DNA from: Shinella pollutisoli
GTDB lineage: Bacteria; Pseudomonadota; Alphaproteobacteria; Rhizobiales; Rhizobiaceae
Reading direction: 5' to 3'
Length of the DNA: 64,000 bases
NCBI RefSeq assembly: GCF_024609765.1
Contig: NZ_JANFDG010000017.1
Location: 1-64,000, forward strand
Positions 32,448 through 41,072 of the stretch are shown one piece after another (within the stretch, counting starts at the first letter, position 1; every line of letters begins with the position of its first letter). A program made the translations under genes and the position numbers. The notes beneath the pieces were generated by a model. That model did no database searches, was not told where the DNA came from, and saw only the letters and a program-made list of their open reading frames with translations.

Positions 32448-35362
32448 CAGGCTTCCTCCGCCTTCGACGCCTCGATGGCGCGCACCCTATGGGTGCGGAT
32501 GGACTGGTGGGCGAGCGCGATGAGGATCAGCACCGTCGCGCCGACGACGAGGGAGAACACCCCGAGATCGAAGAGCAGCGCGCTCGCTACCGGCGCCTTG
32601 CCGATCAGCGGCAGGTCCACGTAGCGCGCATGGCTGGTCAGGAACGGATAGCCGAGGAGCCAGGCGCCGACGCCGGTCGCGACCGCCAGGAGCAGCCCCG
32701 TCCCCATCCAGCGCAGCGGCAGCACGCGCAGCCGGTCCTCGGCCCAGCGCACGCCGCCGGCGAGATATTGCAGCAGGAAAGCGATCGCCATGGTGATGCC
32801 GGCCGCAAACCCGCCGCCCGGCAGGTCGTGGCCGCGCATGAAGATATAGACGGCGAAGGTGATCACGACCGGGAACATCCACTGCATGATGACCGAGGGC
32901 ACGAGCAGGTAGTCGCGCACCGTGTCGCCGGCCGAGCGCTCCGGGCGCTCCGCGTCGAAGGCGTTCTGGATGAGCTGCTGCTCCGGCTTCTCGATCGAGT
33001 CGGGCGCGGGGCGGAAGCGGCGCAGGAGCGCGAAGACGGTGAGCGCCACGATGCCGAGCACGCAGATCTCGCCCATCGTGTCGAAGCCGCGGAAATCGAC
33101 GAGGATGACGTTGACGACGTTGCGTCCGCCGCCCTCGGAATAGGCGCGCTCCAGGAAGTAGCTGGCGATGGCGTCCGGCACGGGCTGCTTCATGATCGCA
33201 TAGGCGAAGACGAACATGCCGATGCCGCAGCCGACGGCGAGCAGGAAATCGCGGAAGCGGCGGCCGCGGGCGGCGAGCGCCACGCTGTTGTCGACCTTCT
33301 CCGAGCGCTTCGGCAGCCAGCGCAGCCCGAGCAGGATCAGCACCGTCGTGACGATCTCGACGAGGAGCTGGGTGATGGCGAGGTCGGGCGCCGACAGCCA
33401 GACGAAGGTGATGCAGGTCGAAATCCCCGCGCCGCCGAGCAGGACGAGGGCCGCGAGCCGGTGGTACTTCGCCTGGTAGGCGGCGCCGACGGCGCAGACC
33501 GAGCCGACCAGCCAGATCGCCGCGAAGACCGGGTCGACCTCGCCGAAGGCGGGCGGGCGCGGCGAGAAGCCGGAGATGTAGAGCGGCACGACGCCGGCCA
33601 GAAGCCCCGCCGTCGCCACGAGCCGCAGTTGCGGCTGGAGGTTGCGCGTGCCGAGGCGGCTTTCGAGCCAGCGCGCCCATTTCCACGACACGGTGACGAG
33701 CACGCGCTCGAAGATGCGCTGGCCGCGCAGGTGGCGGAAGAGCGGCGGCCCGTCGTCGCACCGGGCGAGATAGTCCTTCAGGACCGCGTAGAGGGCGATG
33801 CCGCCGACGAGCGCGATGGTGCTCATGATCAGCGGCGTGTTGATGCCGTGCCAGACGGCGAGGCTGTATTCCGGCGTGCGGTCCCCGAGCACGGAGACGA
33901 CCGCCGTGTGCAGGAACGGCCCGATCGACATGCCGGGGATGATGCCGACGACGAGGCAGGCGAGCACCAGGAACTCGACGGGGAAGCGCATCCAGCGCGG
34001 CGGCTCGTGCGGTTCGGGCTTGGGCAGGTCGACGGGCGGCGGGCCGAAGAAGACGACGTGGATGAAGCGCAGCGAATAGGCCACGCTGAAGGCGCCGGCG
34101 AGCGTCGCCACATAGGGCAGGATGCGGTCGAGGAAGGAATCCGCGTGGGTCTCCACGGCCTCCGCGAAGAACATCTCCTTGGAGATGAAGCCGTTGAGGA
34201 GCGGCACGCCGGCCATGGCCGCGCTCGCCACCATGGCGAGGATCCCGGTGGCGGGAAGGTAGCGCAGGAGCCCGCTCAGCCGCCGCATGTCGCGCGTGCC
34301 GGTCTCGTGGTCGATGATGCCGGCGGCCATGAACAGCGAGCACTTGAAGGTGGCGTGGTTCATCATGTGGAAGATCGCCGCGACGGCGGCGACGGGGCTT
34401 CCGAGCGAGAGCAGCGTGGTGATGAGGCCGAGATGGCTGATCGTCGAATAGGCGAGCAGGCCCTTCAGGTCCTGCTGGAACATGGCGAAATAGGCGCCGA
34501 GCAGAAGTGTGCTGATGCCGGCGATGCCGACCAGCATGAACCATTCGTAGGTGCCCGACAGTGCCGGCCAGAGTCGGACCAGCAGGAAGACGCCGGCCTT
34601 CACCATCGTCGCCGAATGGAGATAGGCCGAGACCGGCGTCGGCGCGGCCATGGCGTTCGGCAGCCAGAAATGGAACGGCACCTGCGCGCTCTTCGTCAGC
34701 GCGCCGATGAGGATCAGCACCAGCGCGGTGAGATAGAGCGGGTGCGCCCTGATCCTGTCGCCGGCGGCCAGAACCGCGTCGAGGTCGTAGCTGCCGGCGA
34801 TGTGGCCGAGGATCAGCAGGCCGGCCAGCAGGCAGAAGCCGCCGATCCCCGTCACCGTCAGCGCCATGCGCGCGCCGTCGCGGGCGGCCGCGTTGTGGTG
34901 CCAGTAGCTGATGAGCAGGAAGGAGAAGATGCTCGTCAGCTCCCAGAACACCGAGAGCAGGATGATGTTGCCGGACAGCACGATGCCGAGCATCGAGCCC
35001 ATGAAGGCGAGCAGGAAGGAGAAGAAGCGCGGAACCGGGTCCTCCTCCGACATGTAGTAGCGCGCGTAGACGACGACGAGCAGGCCGATGCCGGTGATCA
35101 GCATCGTGAACAGCCAGGCGAGACCGTCCATGCGCAGCGTGAAGTCGAGGCCGAGCTGCGGCAGCCATTCCACCTCGAAGCGCACGGGCCCGCGCTTGAC
35201 GGCGGGGTAGAGGAAGGCCGTCATGACGAGGCCGGCGAGGGCCACCACGCCGGACATGCGCGCGGCGAGCACGCGCGAATTCGTCCTCAACAGGGCGGCC
35301 GCGGCCAGGCTCCCCAGGAAGGGGAGACAGACCAGCAGCGCCAGTAGGGTTTCACCTGTCAT
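32447..35362 (-). CDS. phaAB: Mrp/Pha antiporter subunit A with fused subunit B domain
   Basis: A 971-residue protein, the largest antiporter subunit. Residues to about 500 match NuoL/MrpA (VFWELTSIFSFLLISYWHHN, LTKSAQVPFHFWLPNAMAAP, HMMNHATFKCSLFMAAGIID). A middle region holds the MrpA C-terminal helices. The last part (about residue 790 onward, VRDYLLVPSVIMQWMFPVVI, HDLPGGGFAAGITMAIAFLL) is the MnhB/MrpB domain. Fusion of A and B is typical of the rhizobial pha systems (group 2 Mrp). It is the first gene of phaAB-C-D-E-F-G, all on the - strand and overlapping or nearly so. Upstream no promoter could be assigned with confidence. Confidence 0.93.
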   Translation of the reverse strand: MTGETLLALLVCLPFLGSLAAAALLRTNSRVLAARMSGVVALAGLVMTAFLYPAVKRGPVRFEVEWLPQLGLDFTLRMDGLAWLFTMLITGIGLLVVVYARYYMSEEDPVPRFFSFLLAFMGSMLGIVLSGNIILLSVFWELTSIFSFLLISYWHHNAAARDGARMALTVTGIGGFCLLAGLLILGHIAGSYDLDAVLAAGDRIRAHPLYLTALVLILIGALTKSAQVPFHFWLPNAMAAPTPVSAYLHSATMVKAGVFLLVRLWPALSGTYEWFMLVGIAGISTLLLGAYFAMFQQDLKGLLAYSTISHLGLITTLLSLGSPVAAVAAIFHMMNHATFKCSLFMAAGIIDHETGTRDMRRLSGLLRYLPATGILAMVASAAMAGVPLLNGFISKEMFFAEAVETHADSFLDRILPYVATLAGAFSVAYSLRFIHVVFFGPPPVDLPKPEPHEPPRWMRFPVEFLVLACLVVGIIPGMSIGPFLHTAVVSVLGDRTPEYSLAVWHGINTPLIMSTIALVGGIALYAVLKDYLARCDDGPPLFRHLRGQRIFERVLVTVSWKWARWLESRLGTRNLQPQLRLVATAGLLAGVVPLYISGFSPRPPAFGEVDPVFAAIWLVGSVCAVGAAYQAKYHRLAALVLLGGAGISTCITFVWLSAPDLAITQLLVEIVTTVLILLGLRWLPKRSEKVDNSVALAARGRRFRDFLLAVGCGIGMFVFAYAIMKQPVPDAIASYFLERAYSEGGGRNVVNVILVDFRGFDTMGEICVLGIVALTVFALLRRFRPAPDSIEKPEQQLIQNAFDAERPERSAGDTVRDYLLVPSVIMQWMFPVVITFAVYIFMRGHDLPGGGFAAGITMAIAFLLQYLAGGVRWAEDRLRVLPLRWMGTGLLLAVATGVGAWLLGYPFLTSHARYVDLPLIGKAPVASALLFDLGVFSLVVGATVLILIALAHQSIRTHRVRAIEASKAEEA

Positions 35363-35440
35363 CGTTTGATGGATCGCTTTCGAACGTCAGACTTCTGGTG
35401 CCGGGCACCGGATGCATCCCGTCCGCGAAGCCGGACGGGT

Positions 35441-35827
35441 TCAGGCCGCCGCTGCCGGTGGCGCACGGGCCCCGCCCGGCCGCTCGAAGCCCTGGCGACG
35501 CGCGACGTCGTCGAGCCGGGCGGCCGCGGCCGGTTCCCCGCGGTCCGCGACGACGGCGGTCTCCTGCGGAAGGCAGGCCGTGTCGGCAGCGCCGCCGCCT
35601 GCCGTCGCCACCTTGCCGGATGCCGCGCGCTTGCGGCATTCGCGCTCCTTGGCCGGAAGCTTGATGGCGGCGGCCTTGCGCAGGGCGTAACCCGGCGTCT
35701 GCCACGGCAGGACTGCGGCAGACTGACGCGGCAGGGCGCAGACGACGAGGAACAGGCAGGCGAAAGTGGCGCAGACGAGGCGGAACCGCCGATGGATCGG
35801 TCGATTCTGTTGGCCGGATCGCGCCAA
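35441..35827 (-). CDS. Possible small exported protein, function unknown
   Basis: A 128-residue frame starting at TTG 35827 with AAAGGGG upstream. It has a basic N-terminus and a hydrophobic core (RLVCATFACLFLVVCALPRQ) of the kind found in signal peptides, followed by a low-complexity alanine/arginine-rich part with two cysteines. I do not recognise it. The lack of an ATG, the compositional bias and the poor second half argue for caution; it may be a chance frame in the gap between phaAB and the DUF2934 gene. Confidence 0.3.
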   Translation of the reverse strand: MARSGQQNRPIHRRFRLVCATFACLFLVVCALPRQSAAVLPWQTPGYALRKAAAIKLPAKERECRKRAASGKVATAGGGAADTACLPQETAVVADRGEPAAAARLDDVARRQGFERPGGARAPPAAAA

Positions 35828-36218
35828 ATGCCGCCCCTTTCGTCCTCACGAGTCGCATTGATATTGTGTCGTCAGGACAATACGTTGGCCGGATCGGCGC
35901 TGTCCACCCGCTGGCATGAAACTTTTCCGAAAATCGCCCGCCGCAGGGCCGGAAGCCCCTCCGGCGCGCCCGCTTGGCCGCCCGGCGGCGGCGACTTGAT
36001 GCGGCGGTGCTTTGCGCGCATTCTGTGCCGAGCGATTCGCACGTGCAGACCTGCTCCGCCGGGACCGAGGGTCCGGAGCGCAAGGTGCGCGCCCGCTGGG
36101 TGCCGATGTCGAGCTGTTGCGGCTCTCCAGCCAGTCCCGTGTTCCGGTCATGTCTCCCGTGCGCTGCGGCGCAAGGGTCCGGCGCACGGCATCACCCACT
36201 CTCGAACGAGGATAGACG
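35828..36218. other. Gap with no convincing gene
   Basis: About 390 nt before the DUF2934 gene. I see no family-like reading frame, no mosaic repeat and no clear EcfG-type promoter. A moderately AT-richer patch (about 35840-35890, with TTGATATTGTGTCG) is the best place for a promoter. The rest is G+C-rich and unassigned. Confidence 0.4.
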
Positions 36219-36518
36219 ATGACGGATGCGCGAAGGGAATGGATCAGCAAGCGGGCCTACACGCTCTGGGAAGAGGCGGGCCGCCCGCACGGCCGCGACG
36301 GCGAGCACTGGCAGCAGGCCGAGCGCGAGCGCGACGAGTTCGAGCGCGTCGCCCTTGCCACGCACGAGGGCAAGAAGGCCGCCAAGCCGGTGATCGAGCT
36401 TTCGCGCGCGGCGAAGGCCGCCAAGCCGAAGAAGGCCGTGGCCGACAAGGCGACGCCCGCCAAGGCGAAGGTGAAGGCCAAGGCGCCGGTCGAAGCCGCG
36501 CGCGGCGAGCCGCACTGA
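36219..36518 (+). CDS. DUF2934 protein with lysine/alanine-rich tail
   Basis: A 99-residue protein. Residues about 5-40 match the short DUF2934 motif (WISKRAYTLWEEAGRPHGRD, then HWQQAERE). The second half (about 55-95) is rich in lysine, alanine and proline (AAKPKKAVADKATPAKAKVK), like the tails of histone H1-type proteins, and is probably disordered and positively charged. ATG 36219 follows AACGAGGATAGACG. The gene is followed after 35 nt by a DUF454 membrane protein gene. The function is unknown; the tail suggests nucleic-acid binding. Confidence 0.8.
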   Translation: MTDARREWISKRAYTLWEEAGRPHGRDGEHWQQAERERDEFERVALATHEGKKAAKPVIELSRAAKAAKPKKAVADKATPAKAKVKAKAPVEAARGEPH

Positions 36519-36553
36519 CATCCGCCGCAAGCGGCGGGAAGCGAGGACAAGCG

Positions 36554-36913
36554 TTGCGTTCCATCTACCTGCTCGCCGGCTTCGCCCTGACGGCGGTCGG
36601 CATCACCGGCATCTTTCTGCCGCTCCTGCCGACGACGCCGTTCCTGCTCGCCGCCGCCTGGTGCTTCTCCCGCTCCTCGCCGCGGCTGGAGCAGTGGCTG
36701 CTCGATCACCGCACGTTCGGGCCGCCGCTGCGCGACTGGCGCCGCGACGGCGCCATCTCGGCGCGCGCGAAGACGATCGCCATCGTGCTGATGGCGGCGA
36801 GCTTCGCGTTCTTCCTCTACCGGGCCGACCCCTCGCCGCTTCTCGCCGGCGTCGTCGCGCTGATCCTCGGCCTGTGCAGCCTGTTCATCCTCACGCGGCC
36901 GCTGCCGAAATGA
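36554..36913 (+). CDS. YbaN-family (DUF454) membrane protein
   Basis: A 119-residue inner-membrane protein of the DUF454/YbaN family. The signature is GITGIFLPLLPTTPFLLAAA, then CFSRSSPRLEQWLLDHRTFG and ARAKTIAIVLM; two further hydrophobic segments close the protein. The start is TTG 36554, which has GAGGA 6 nt upstream and lies at the normal N-terminus of the family; no ATG is available there. The function is not established to my knowledge. Confidence 0.83.
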   Translation: MRSIYLLAGFALTAVGITGIFLPLLPTTPFLLAAAWCFSRSSPRLEQWLLDHRTFGPPLRDWRRDGAISARAKTIAIVLMAASFAFFLYRADPSPLLAGVVALILGLCSLFILTRPLPK

Positions 36914-36966
36914 GCCGGGGCGATTCCAGCAGGAGCGCGTAGCGGTCTTGCCAAGAAACAGGCGTT

Positions 36967-37239
36967 CTAGCCGGCGTTTTTCGCGACGAGCTCGCGCTGC
37001 ACCTCATCCTGGAAGGCGAAGACGGCGGCGCGCAGCTCCGCCTCGCTGCGGCCGAGCCGGCGCAGCTCCTCGGCAAGCTCGCGGCACACCCGCTGCCAAT
37101 AGGTCCGCGCGGCCTCGCCGTTGAGCGAGTCGAGCTCGCTGGCGCAGCGGCGCACGTGGGCGGTGCGGCGGTCGGCCGGGAACGGCACGATGGTCTCGGG
37201 CAAAGGGCGGCGGCGCGCGGCCGGGGCATGTGAAGGCAT
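36967..37239 (-). CDS. Small DUF6074-like protein
   Basis: A 90-residue protein with an N-terminal basic/proline part, the motif ETIVPFPADRRTAHVRRCA and a helical C-terminal half (YWQRVCRELAEELRRLGRSE, then FQDEVQREL). The IVPFPADRR...A...YW pattern is like small Rhizobiales proteins known as DUF6074; the match is from memory. ATG 37239, stop TAG. It is convergent with the DUF454 gene (53 nt between stops). The function is unknown. Confidence 0.65.
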   Translation of the reverse strand: MPSHAPAARRRPLPETIVPFPADRRTAHVRRCASELDSLNGEAARTYWQRVCRELAEELRRLGRSEAELRAAVFAFQDEVQRELVAKNAG

Positions 37240-37301
37240 CGAATCGGGCTTCCTGTTCGTCCGCCCATGATTAGGAAGCCTATGGTTAACGCCGGGTTTC
37301 C

Positions 37302-38750
37302 TCAGCCGTCCGCCGCCGGCCCGTCGAGGCCGAGCTCCTCGATCAGCGTGCGCTGGCGGAGCAGGCTGCGGGCGAGATAGGCGGTCTCCTGCGCGGCTGT
37401 CGCCTGCACGCTGCCGTTATGGGCGGCGGCGCCCAGCGCGTCGAGGATGCCGGCGATCTCCTTGCTGAGCCGGTGGAGCTCGGCAAAGCGCGGATCGGCG
37501 ACGGCATCCGCAAGCCGCGCAGCCGTGACCCGGCCGATGCCGCGCGGCACGGCCGATCCGCCATCGCTGTAGCCCTCCGGCAGGTCGCCCTTGCGGTTGA
37601 CGACGCGGCGATGGCGGATGACGTCGACAATCTGGTCCACCGCCTGACAGGCGCCGGCGACGCGGGAGGGATGGTCCGTGTCGGCCGCCGCGTGCGGCAG
37701 CAGCTCCAGCCGGCCGGGATGACGGTCCGCAAGCGCGATATAGGGCACCATCGGGCCGCTCAGCGCGCCGCTCGCCTCGTCCCGGAAGAGATCGGCGTCG
37801 ATCGCCGCGTGCCGCACCCTTCCCGACGCGAGCGCCCGGTCGAGCGCCTCGGCGTCCACCACCTCGCCCCGGTCGTAGTTGACGAGCACTGCGCCGGGCC
37901 GCAGCGCGCCGAGGACGGCGTCGCCGACGAGGCCGGCATTGGCGTGGCGGCCGGTCTCGGGATCGAGCCGGCCGAGGCCGACATGGACGGAGAGCACGTC
38001 GGCCCCCTCGGCCGCGACGATCGGCGTTTCGGCGAAGACGAGGCCCTCCGCCTCGATCCAGGCGCGATGGCGCGGCCGGGCATGGACGGTGACGCGCATG
38101 CCGAAGGCGCGGGCGAGCCGCGCCACCTCGCGGCCGATATTGCCGTAGCCGAGCACGGCCATGGTCCGGCCCTCCAGCTTGGCGGTCGGATAGTCCTTGA
38201 GGTCGCGGCCGGTGTCGAAGCCGCCTTCCGACACGCGCCGGTGCAGTTCCTCCACCGACAGGTCGGGCAGGACCCTGAGGATCGCCTTCATCACCATCTG
38301 CGCGGTCGCCCGGCTGTTGATGCCGGGCGTGTTCATAAGCGGTGCTTTACCGCCCTCGCCGTTGCCGCCGCCCCAGGAGGCCGAGCCCATGTTGCCGGTG
38401 CCGGCGCCGATGCGCACGCCGCCGAGCGGGAAGACCGCGTCCTTCGGGATGAAGGTGGCGGCGGCGATCAGCGCGTCGTAGCGGCCGTCCCCGGCGGCCG
38501 CGAGGATCTCGGCCTCGGTCGAAAGATGCGGACAGTAGAAGAAATGAATGCGGCCCGTCTCCAGCCTCTCGCCCGCATGGGGGCCGTCGTGGAAGACCTC
38601 GCCCTTCTCCTCGATATGGGCCTTGACCTCGCCGTGGTCCGGCTTGCCGTCGGCGCCGAAGCGCAGGCCGACGAGATCGGCGATCAGCACCTTCCAGGCA
38701 CGGCTCTCCCCTTCCGCGCTTTCGTTCGACGCGGTTTCGCGCTCAGCCAT
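37302..38750 (-). CDS. D-isomer-specific 2-hydroxyacid dehydrogenase-like protein
   Basis: A 482-residue NAD-dependent dehydrogenase of the SerA/D-2-hydroxyacid type. The cofactor loop is VLGYGNIGREVARLARAFGM, and the catalytic arginine, glutamate and histidine positions are represented by VNYDRGEVVD and LLPHAAADT. NTPGINSRATAQMVMKAIL is the helix before the cofactor domain. The protein is much longer than the 310-400 residues usual for the family: the substrate domain has an insert with MGSASWGGGNGEGGKAP, and the C-terminus has about 90 additional helical residues. ATG 38750 has AGGAGGAT upstream. It is divergent from the CocE-type hydrolase gene (118 nt). The substrate is unknown. Confidence 0.83.
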   Translation of the reverse strand: MAERETASNESAEGESRAWKVLIADLVGLRFGADGKPDHGEVKAHIEEKGEVFHDGPHAGERLETGRIHFFYCPHLSTEAEILAAAGDGRYDALIAAATFIPKDAVFPLGGVRIGAGTGNMGSASWGGGNGEGGKAPLMNTPGINSRATAQMVMKAILRVLPDLSVEELHRRVSEGGFDTGRDLKDYPTAKLEGRTMAVLGYGNIGREVARLARAFGMRVTVHARPRHRAWIEAEGLVFAETPIVAAEGADVLSVHVGLGRLDPETGRHANAGLVGDAVLGALRPGAVLVNYDRGEVVDAEALDRALASGRVRHAAIDADLFRDEASGALSGPMVPYIALADRHPGRLELLPHAAADTDHPSRVAGACQAVDQIVDVIRHRRVVNRKGDLPEGYSDGGSAVPRGIGRVTAARLADAVADPRFAELHRLSKEIAGILDALGAAAHNGSVQATAAQETAYLARSLLRQRTLIEELGLDGPAADG

Positions 38751-38868
38751 GACGATCCTCCTCCTTCACCGCCTCCATTTCCGTAGGCGACTTTTGCGGG
38801 CAGGGCAACGCGGCAGTCTTGCTCCCTTCGGAAATAGCGCGATACAAAGGCGGCACAAGAGGATAGCC

Positions 38869-40869
38869 ATGGCCGACCGCCCCTTCACCGTCATCGAGAA
38901 CGAATGGATCACCCTTGCCGACGGCACCCGGCTTGCCGCGCGCATCTGGATGCCGGAGGGGGCGGAGGCGGACCCGGTGCCGGCCGTCCTCGAGTTCCTG
39001 CCCTATCGCAAGCGCGACGGCACGAGCCCGCGCGACGAGTCGACCTATCCGGTCTTCGCGGCGGCCGGCATCGCCGGGGTGCGCGTCGACATCCGCGGCT
39101 CGGGCGAATCCGACGGCGTGATCGACGGCGAGTACACGCCGCTGGAGCTCGCCAACGCCTGCGAGCTGATCGCCTGGATCGCCGCGCAGCCCTGGTCGAA
39201 CGGCGCGGTCGGCATGATGGGTATCTCCTGGGGCGGCTTCAACTGCCTGCAGGTGGCGGCGCTGAAGCCTCCGGCGCTGAAGGCGGTGATCTCGATCGCC
39301 TCCACCGTCGATCGCTACAACGACGACATCCACTACAAGAACGGCACGCATCTCTCCGCCCAGCTCTCCTGGGCGGCGACCATGCTCGCCTACCAGTCGC
39401 GCGCGCCCGACCCCGCGCTCGTCGGCGAGCGCTGGCGCAAGATGTGGCTCGCGCGGCTGGAGAACGAGCCGTTCTTCCTGGAGGAATGGCTCGAGCACCA
39501 GCGCCGCGACGCCTTCTGGAAGCACGGCTCGATCTGCGAGGACTTTACGGGCTTCCCCGTCCCCGCCCTCGTCATCGCCGGCTGGGCGGACGGCTATCGC
39601 AGCACGCCGCTCAAGGCCGTCGAGGGGCTGGGCGACAGGGCCAAGGCGATCGTCGGGCCCTGGATCCACAAGTACCCGCATTTCGCCTGGCCGAAGCCGC
39701 GCATGGATTTCCACGCCGAGGCCATCGACTGGTGGAACCGCTGGCTGCGCGGCGAGGACAACGGCGCGGAGAAGAAGCCGCAGGTGCGCGCCTATATCCA
39801 GGAGGCCGCGCGGCCGGCGCTGCGCCGCGAATCCGATCCCGGCTTCTGGATCGCCAAGGACAGATGGGAGGCGCCGGAGATGGCGACCTTCTACGTCGAG
39901 CAATACGGCGCGCTCGTGCCCGGCATGCCGATCGCCAGCGCGGCGGGCCACGACCGTTATCTGAAGTCGCCGCTCGACACCGGCATCATGGCCGGCGAAT
40001 GGTTCACGCTGAAGCCGGATGCGGAACTGCCGCTCGACCAGCGGCCGGACGATGCCGGCTCGCTCGTCGTCGAGACGGCGCCGCTCGCCGACGCCCTGGA
40101 CTGCCTCGGCCAGCCGGCGCTGGAGCTCGACGTGGCGACGGAGGCGCCGACCGCCAATCTCTGCGCCCGCATCGTCGACGTGCATCCCGACGGCACGGCG
40201 ACGCGCGTCACCTTCGGCGTCGTGAACCTCGCCCATCGCGACGGCAACGAGGAACCCAAGGCGATGCCCAGGGGTGGGAAGGTCCGCGTCCGCCTCGTGC
40301 TCGACGCGATGGGCTACCGTTTCCGCGCCGGGCATCGCATCCGCCTGTCGCTGTCGACGTCCTACTGGCCGATGGTGCTGCCGCCGCCCATGGATGCCGG
40401 CGTGACGATCGATCTCGCCGCGCTGGGTCTCGCCCTGCCGAAGCTCGGCGCGCATCGGGTGGTTTCCGTGCCGGAGCCGGAGAACCCCGATCCGCTGCCG
40501 AGATATGTCGAGCTCGCGCCCCCGGAGACGGCGCGCGGCGTGGAGCGCGACCTGACGAACGGCCTCACCGAATACACGATCTACGAGGACAGCGGCCTTT
40601 TCGAGCATCCCGGCACGGGCCTTGCCACGCGGGAGGTGCGCGACGAGCTCTGGTCGATTGCCGCGGACGATCCGCTGTCGATGACCGGCACGGCGACCTG
40701 GACCTGCGAGATGCAGCGGCCCGGCTGGTCCGTGCGCACGCTCTCGACCGCGAGCATCGCCTGCACGGCGACCGACTGGCTGATCTCCGCCCACGTGCGC
40801 GCCTACGAGGGCGAGACGGAGATCTTCGGGAAACGGTTCGAGAAGATGGTACCGCGGGACTTCATGTAG
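38869..40869 (+). CDS. CocE/NonD-family hydrolase (X-Pro dipeptidyl-peptidase-like)
   Basis: A 666-residue alpha/beta hydrolase of the CocE/NonD family, which contains cocaine esterase, glutaryl-7-ACA acylase and X-Pro dipeptidyl peptidases. The nucleophile is Ser120 in GMMGISWGGFN. The acidic residue and histidine lie in VIAGWADGYR and GPWIHKYPHFAW. The C-terminal jelly-roll domain begins near residue 390 and contains FRAGHRIRLSLSTSYWPMVL. No signal peptide is seen, so it is cytoplasmic. ATG 38869 is preceded by AAGAGGAT. It is followed by a mosaic repeat. The substrate, an ester or amide, is not predictable. Confidence 0.88.
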   Translation: MADRPFTVIENEWITLADGTRLAARIWMPEGAEADPVPAVLEFLPYRKRDGTSPRDESTYPVFAAAGIAGVRVDIRGSGESDGVIDGEYTPLELANACELIAWIAAQPWSNGAVGMMGISWGGFNCLQVAALKPPALKAVISIASTVDRYNDDIHYKNGTHLSAQLSWAATMLAYQSRAPDPALVGERWRKMWLARLENEPFFLEEWLEHQRRDAFWKHGSICEDFTGFPVPALVIAGWADGYRSTPLKAVEGLGDRAKAIVGPWIHKYPHFAWPKPRMDFHAEAIDWWNRWLRGEDNGAEKKPQVRAYIQEAARPALRRESDPGFWIAKDRWEAPEMATFYVEQYGALVPGMPIASAAGHDRYLKSPLDTGIMAGEWFTLKPDAELPLDQRPDDAGSLVVETAPLADALDCLGQPALELDVATEAPTANLCARIVDVHPDGTATRVTFGVVNLAHRDGNEEPKAMPRGGKVRVRLVLDAMGYRFRAGHRIRLSLSTSYWPMVLPPPMDAGVTIDLAALGLALPKLGAHRVVSVPEPENPDPLPRYVELAPPETARGVERDLTNGLTEYTIYEDSGLFEHPGTGLATREVRDELWSIAADDPLSMTGTATWTCEMQRPGWSVRTLSTASIACTATDWLISAHVRAYEGETEIFGKRFEKMVPRDFM

Positions 40870-40894
40870 ACCCGCGGAACCCGGTGGGCGTCGC

Positions 40895-41060
40895 CTCACC
40901 CCCCTCTGCCCTGCCGGGCATCTCCCCCTCAAGGGGGGAGATCGGCAAGAGGCAAAAACCTTGCTCAAACCGCAGCGTTTCAGATGGGTAGGACGACGCT
41001 CCATCCAATCTCCCCCCTTGAGGGGGAGATGGCCGGCAGGCCAGAGGGGGGTAGCGCAGC
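40895..41060. repeat. Large inverted intergenic element (type F)
   Basis: The left half (about 40900-40942, CACCCCCCTCTGCCCTGCCG ... CCCCCTCAAGGGGGGAGAT) and the right half (about 41005-41055, ATCTCCCCCCTTGAGGGGGA ... GGCCAGAGGGGGG) are inverted copies around a 60-nt centre. The module CTGGCCTGCCGGCCATCTCC also occurs alone at about 5.91 kb. It lies between the convergent CocE-type and dnaE2 genes and could terminate both. Confidence 0.8.
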
Positions 41061-41072
41061 GAGATACGTTCA

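Noticed and set aside
32429-35347. 972-codon open frame on the + strand
   Set aside because: It is antisense to phaAB over its whole length. The product is a charged, low-complexity sequence (many His, Asp, Arg), a mirror of the membrane-protein codons.
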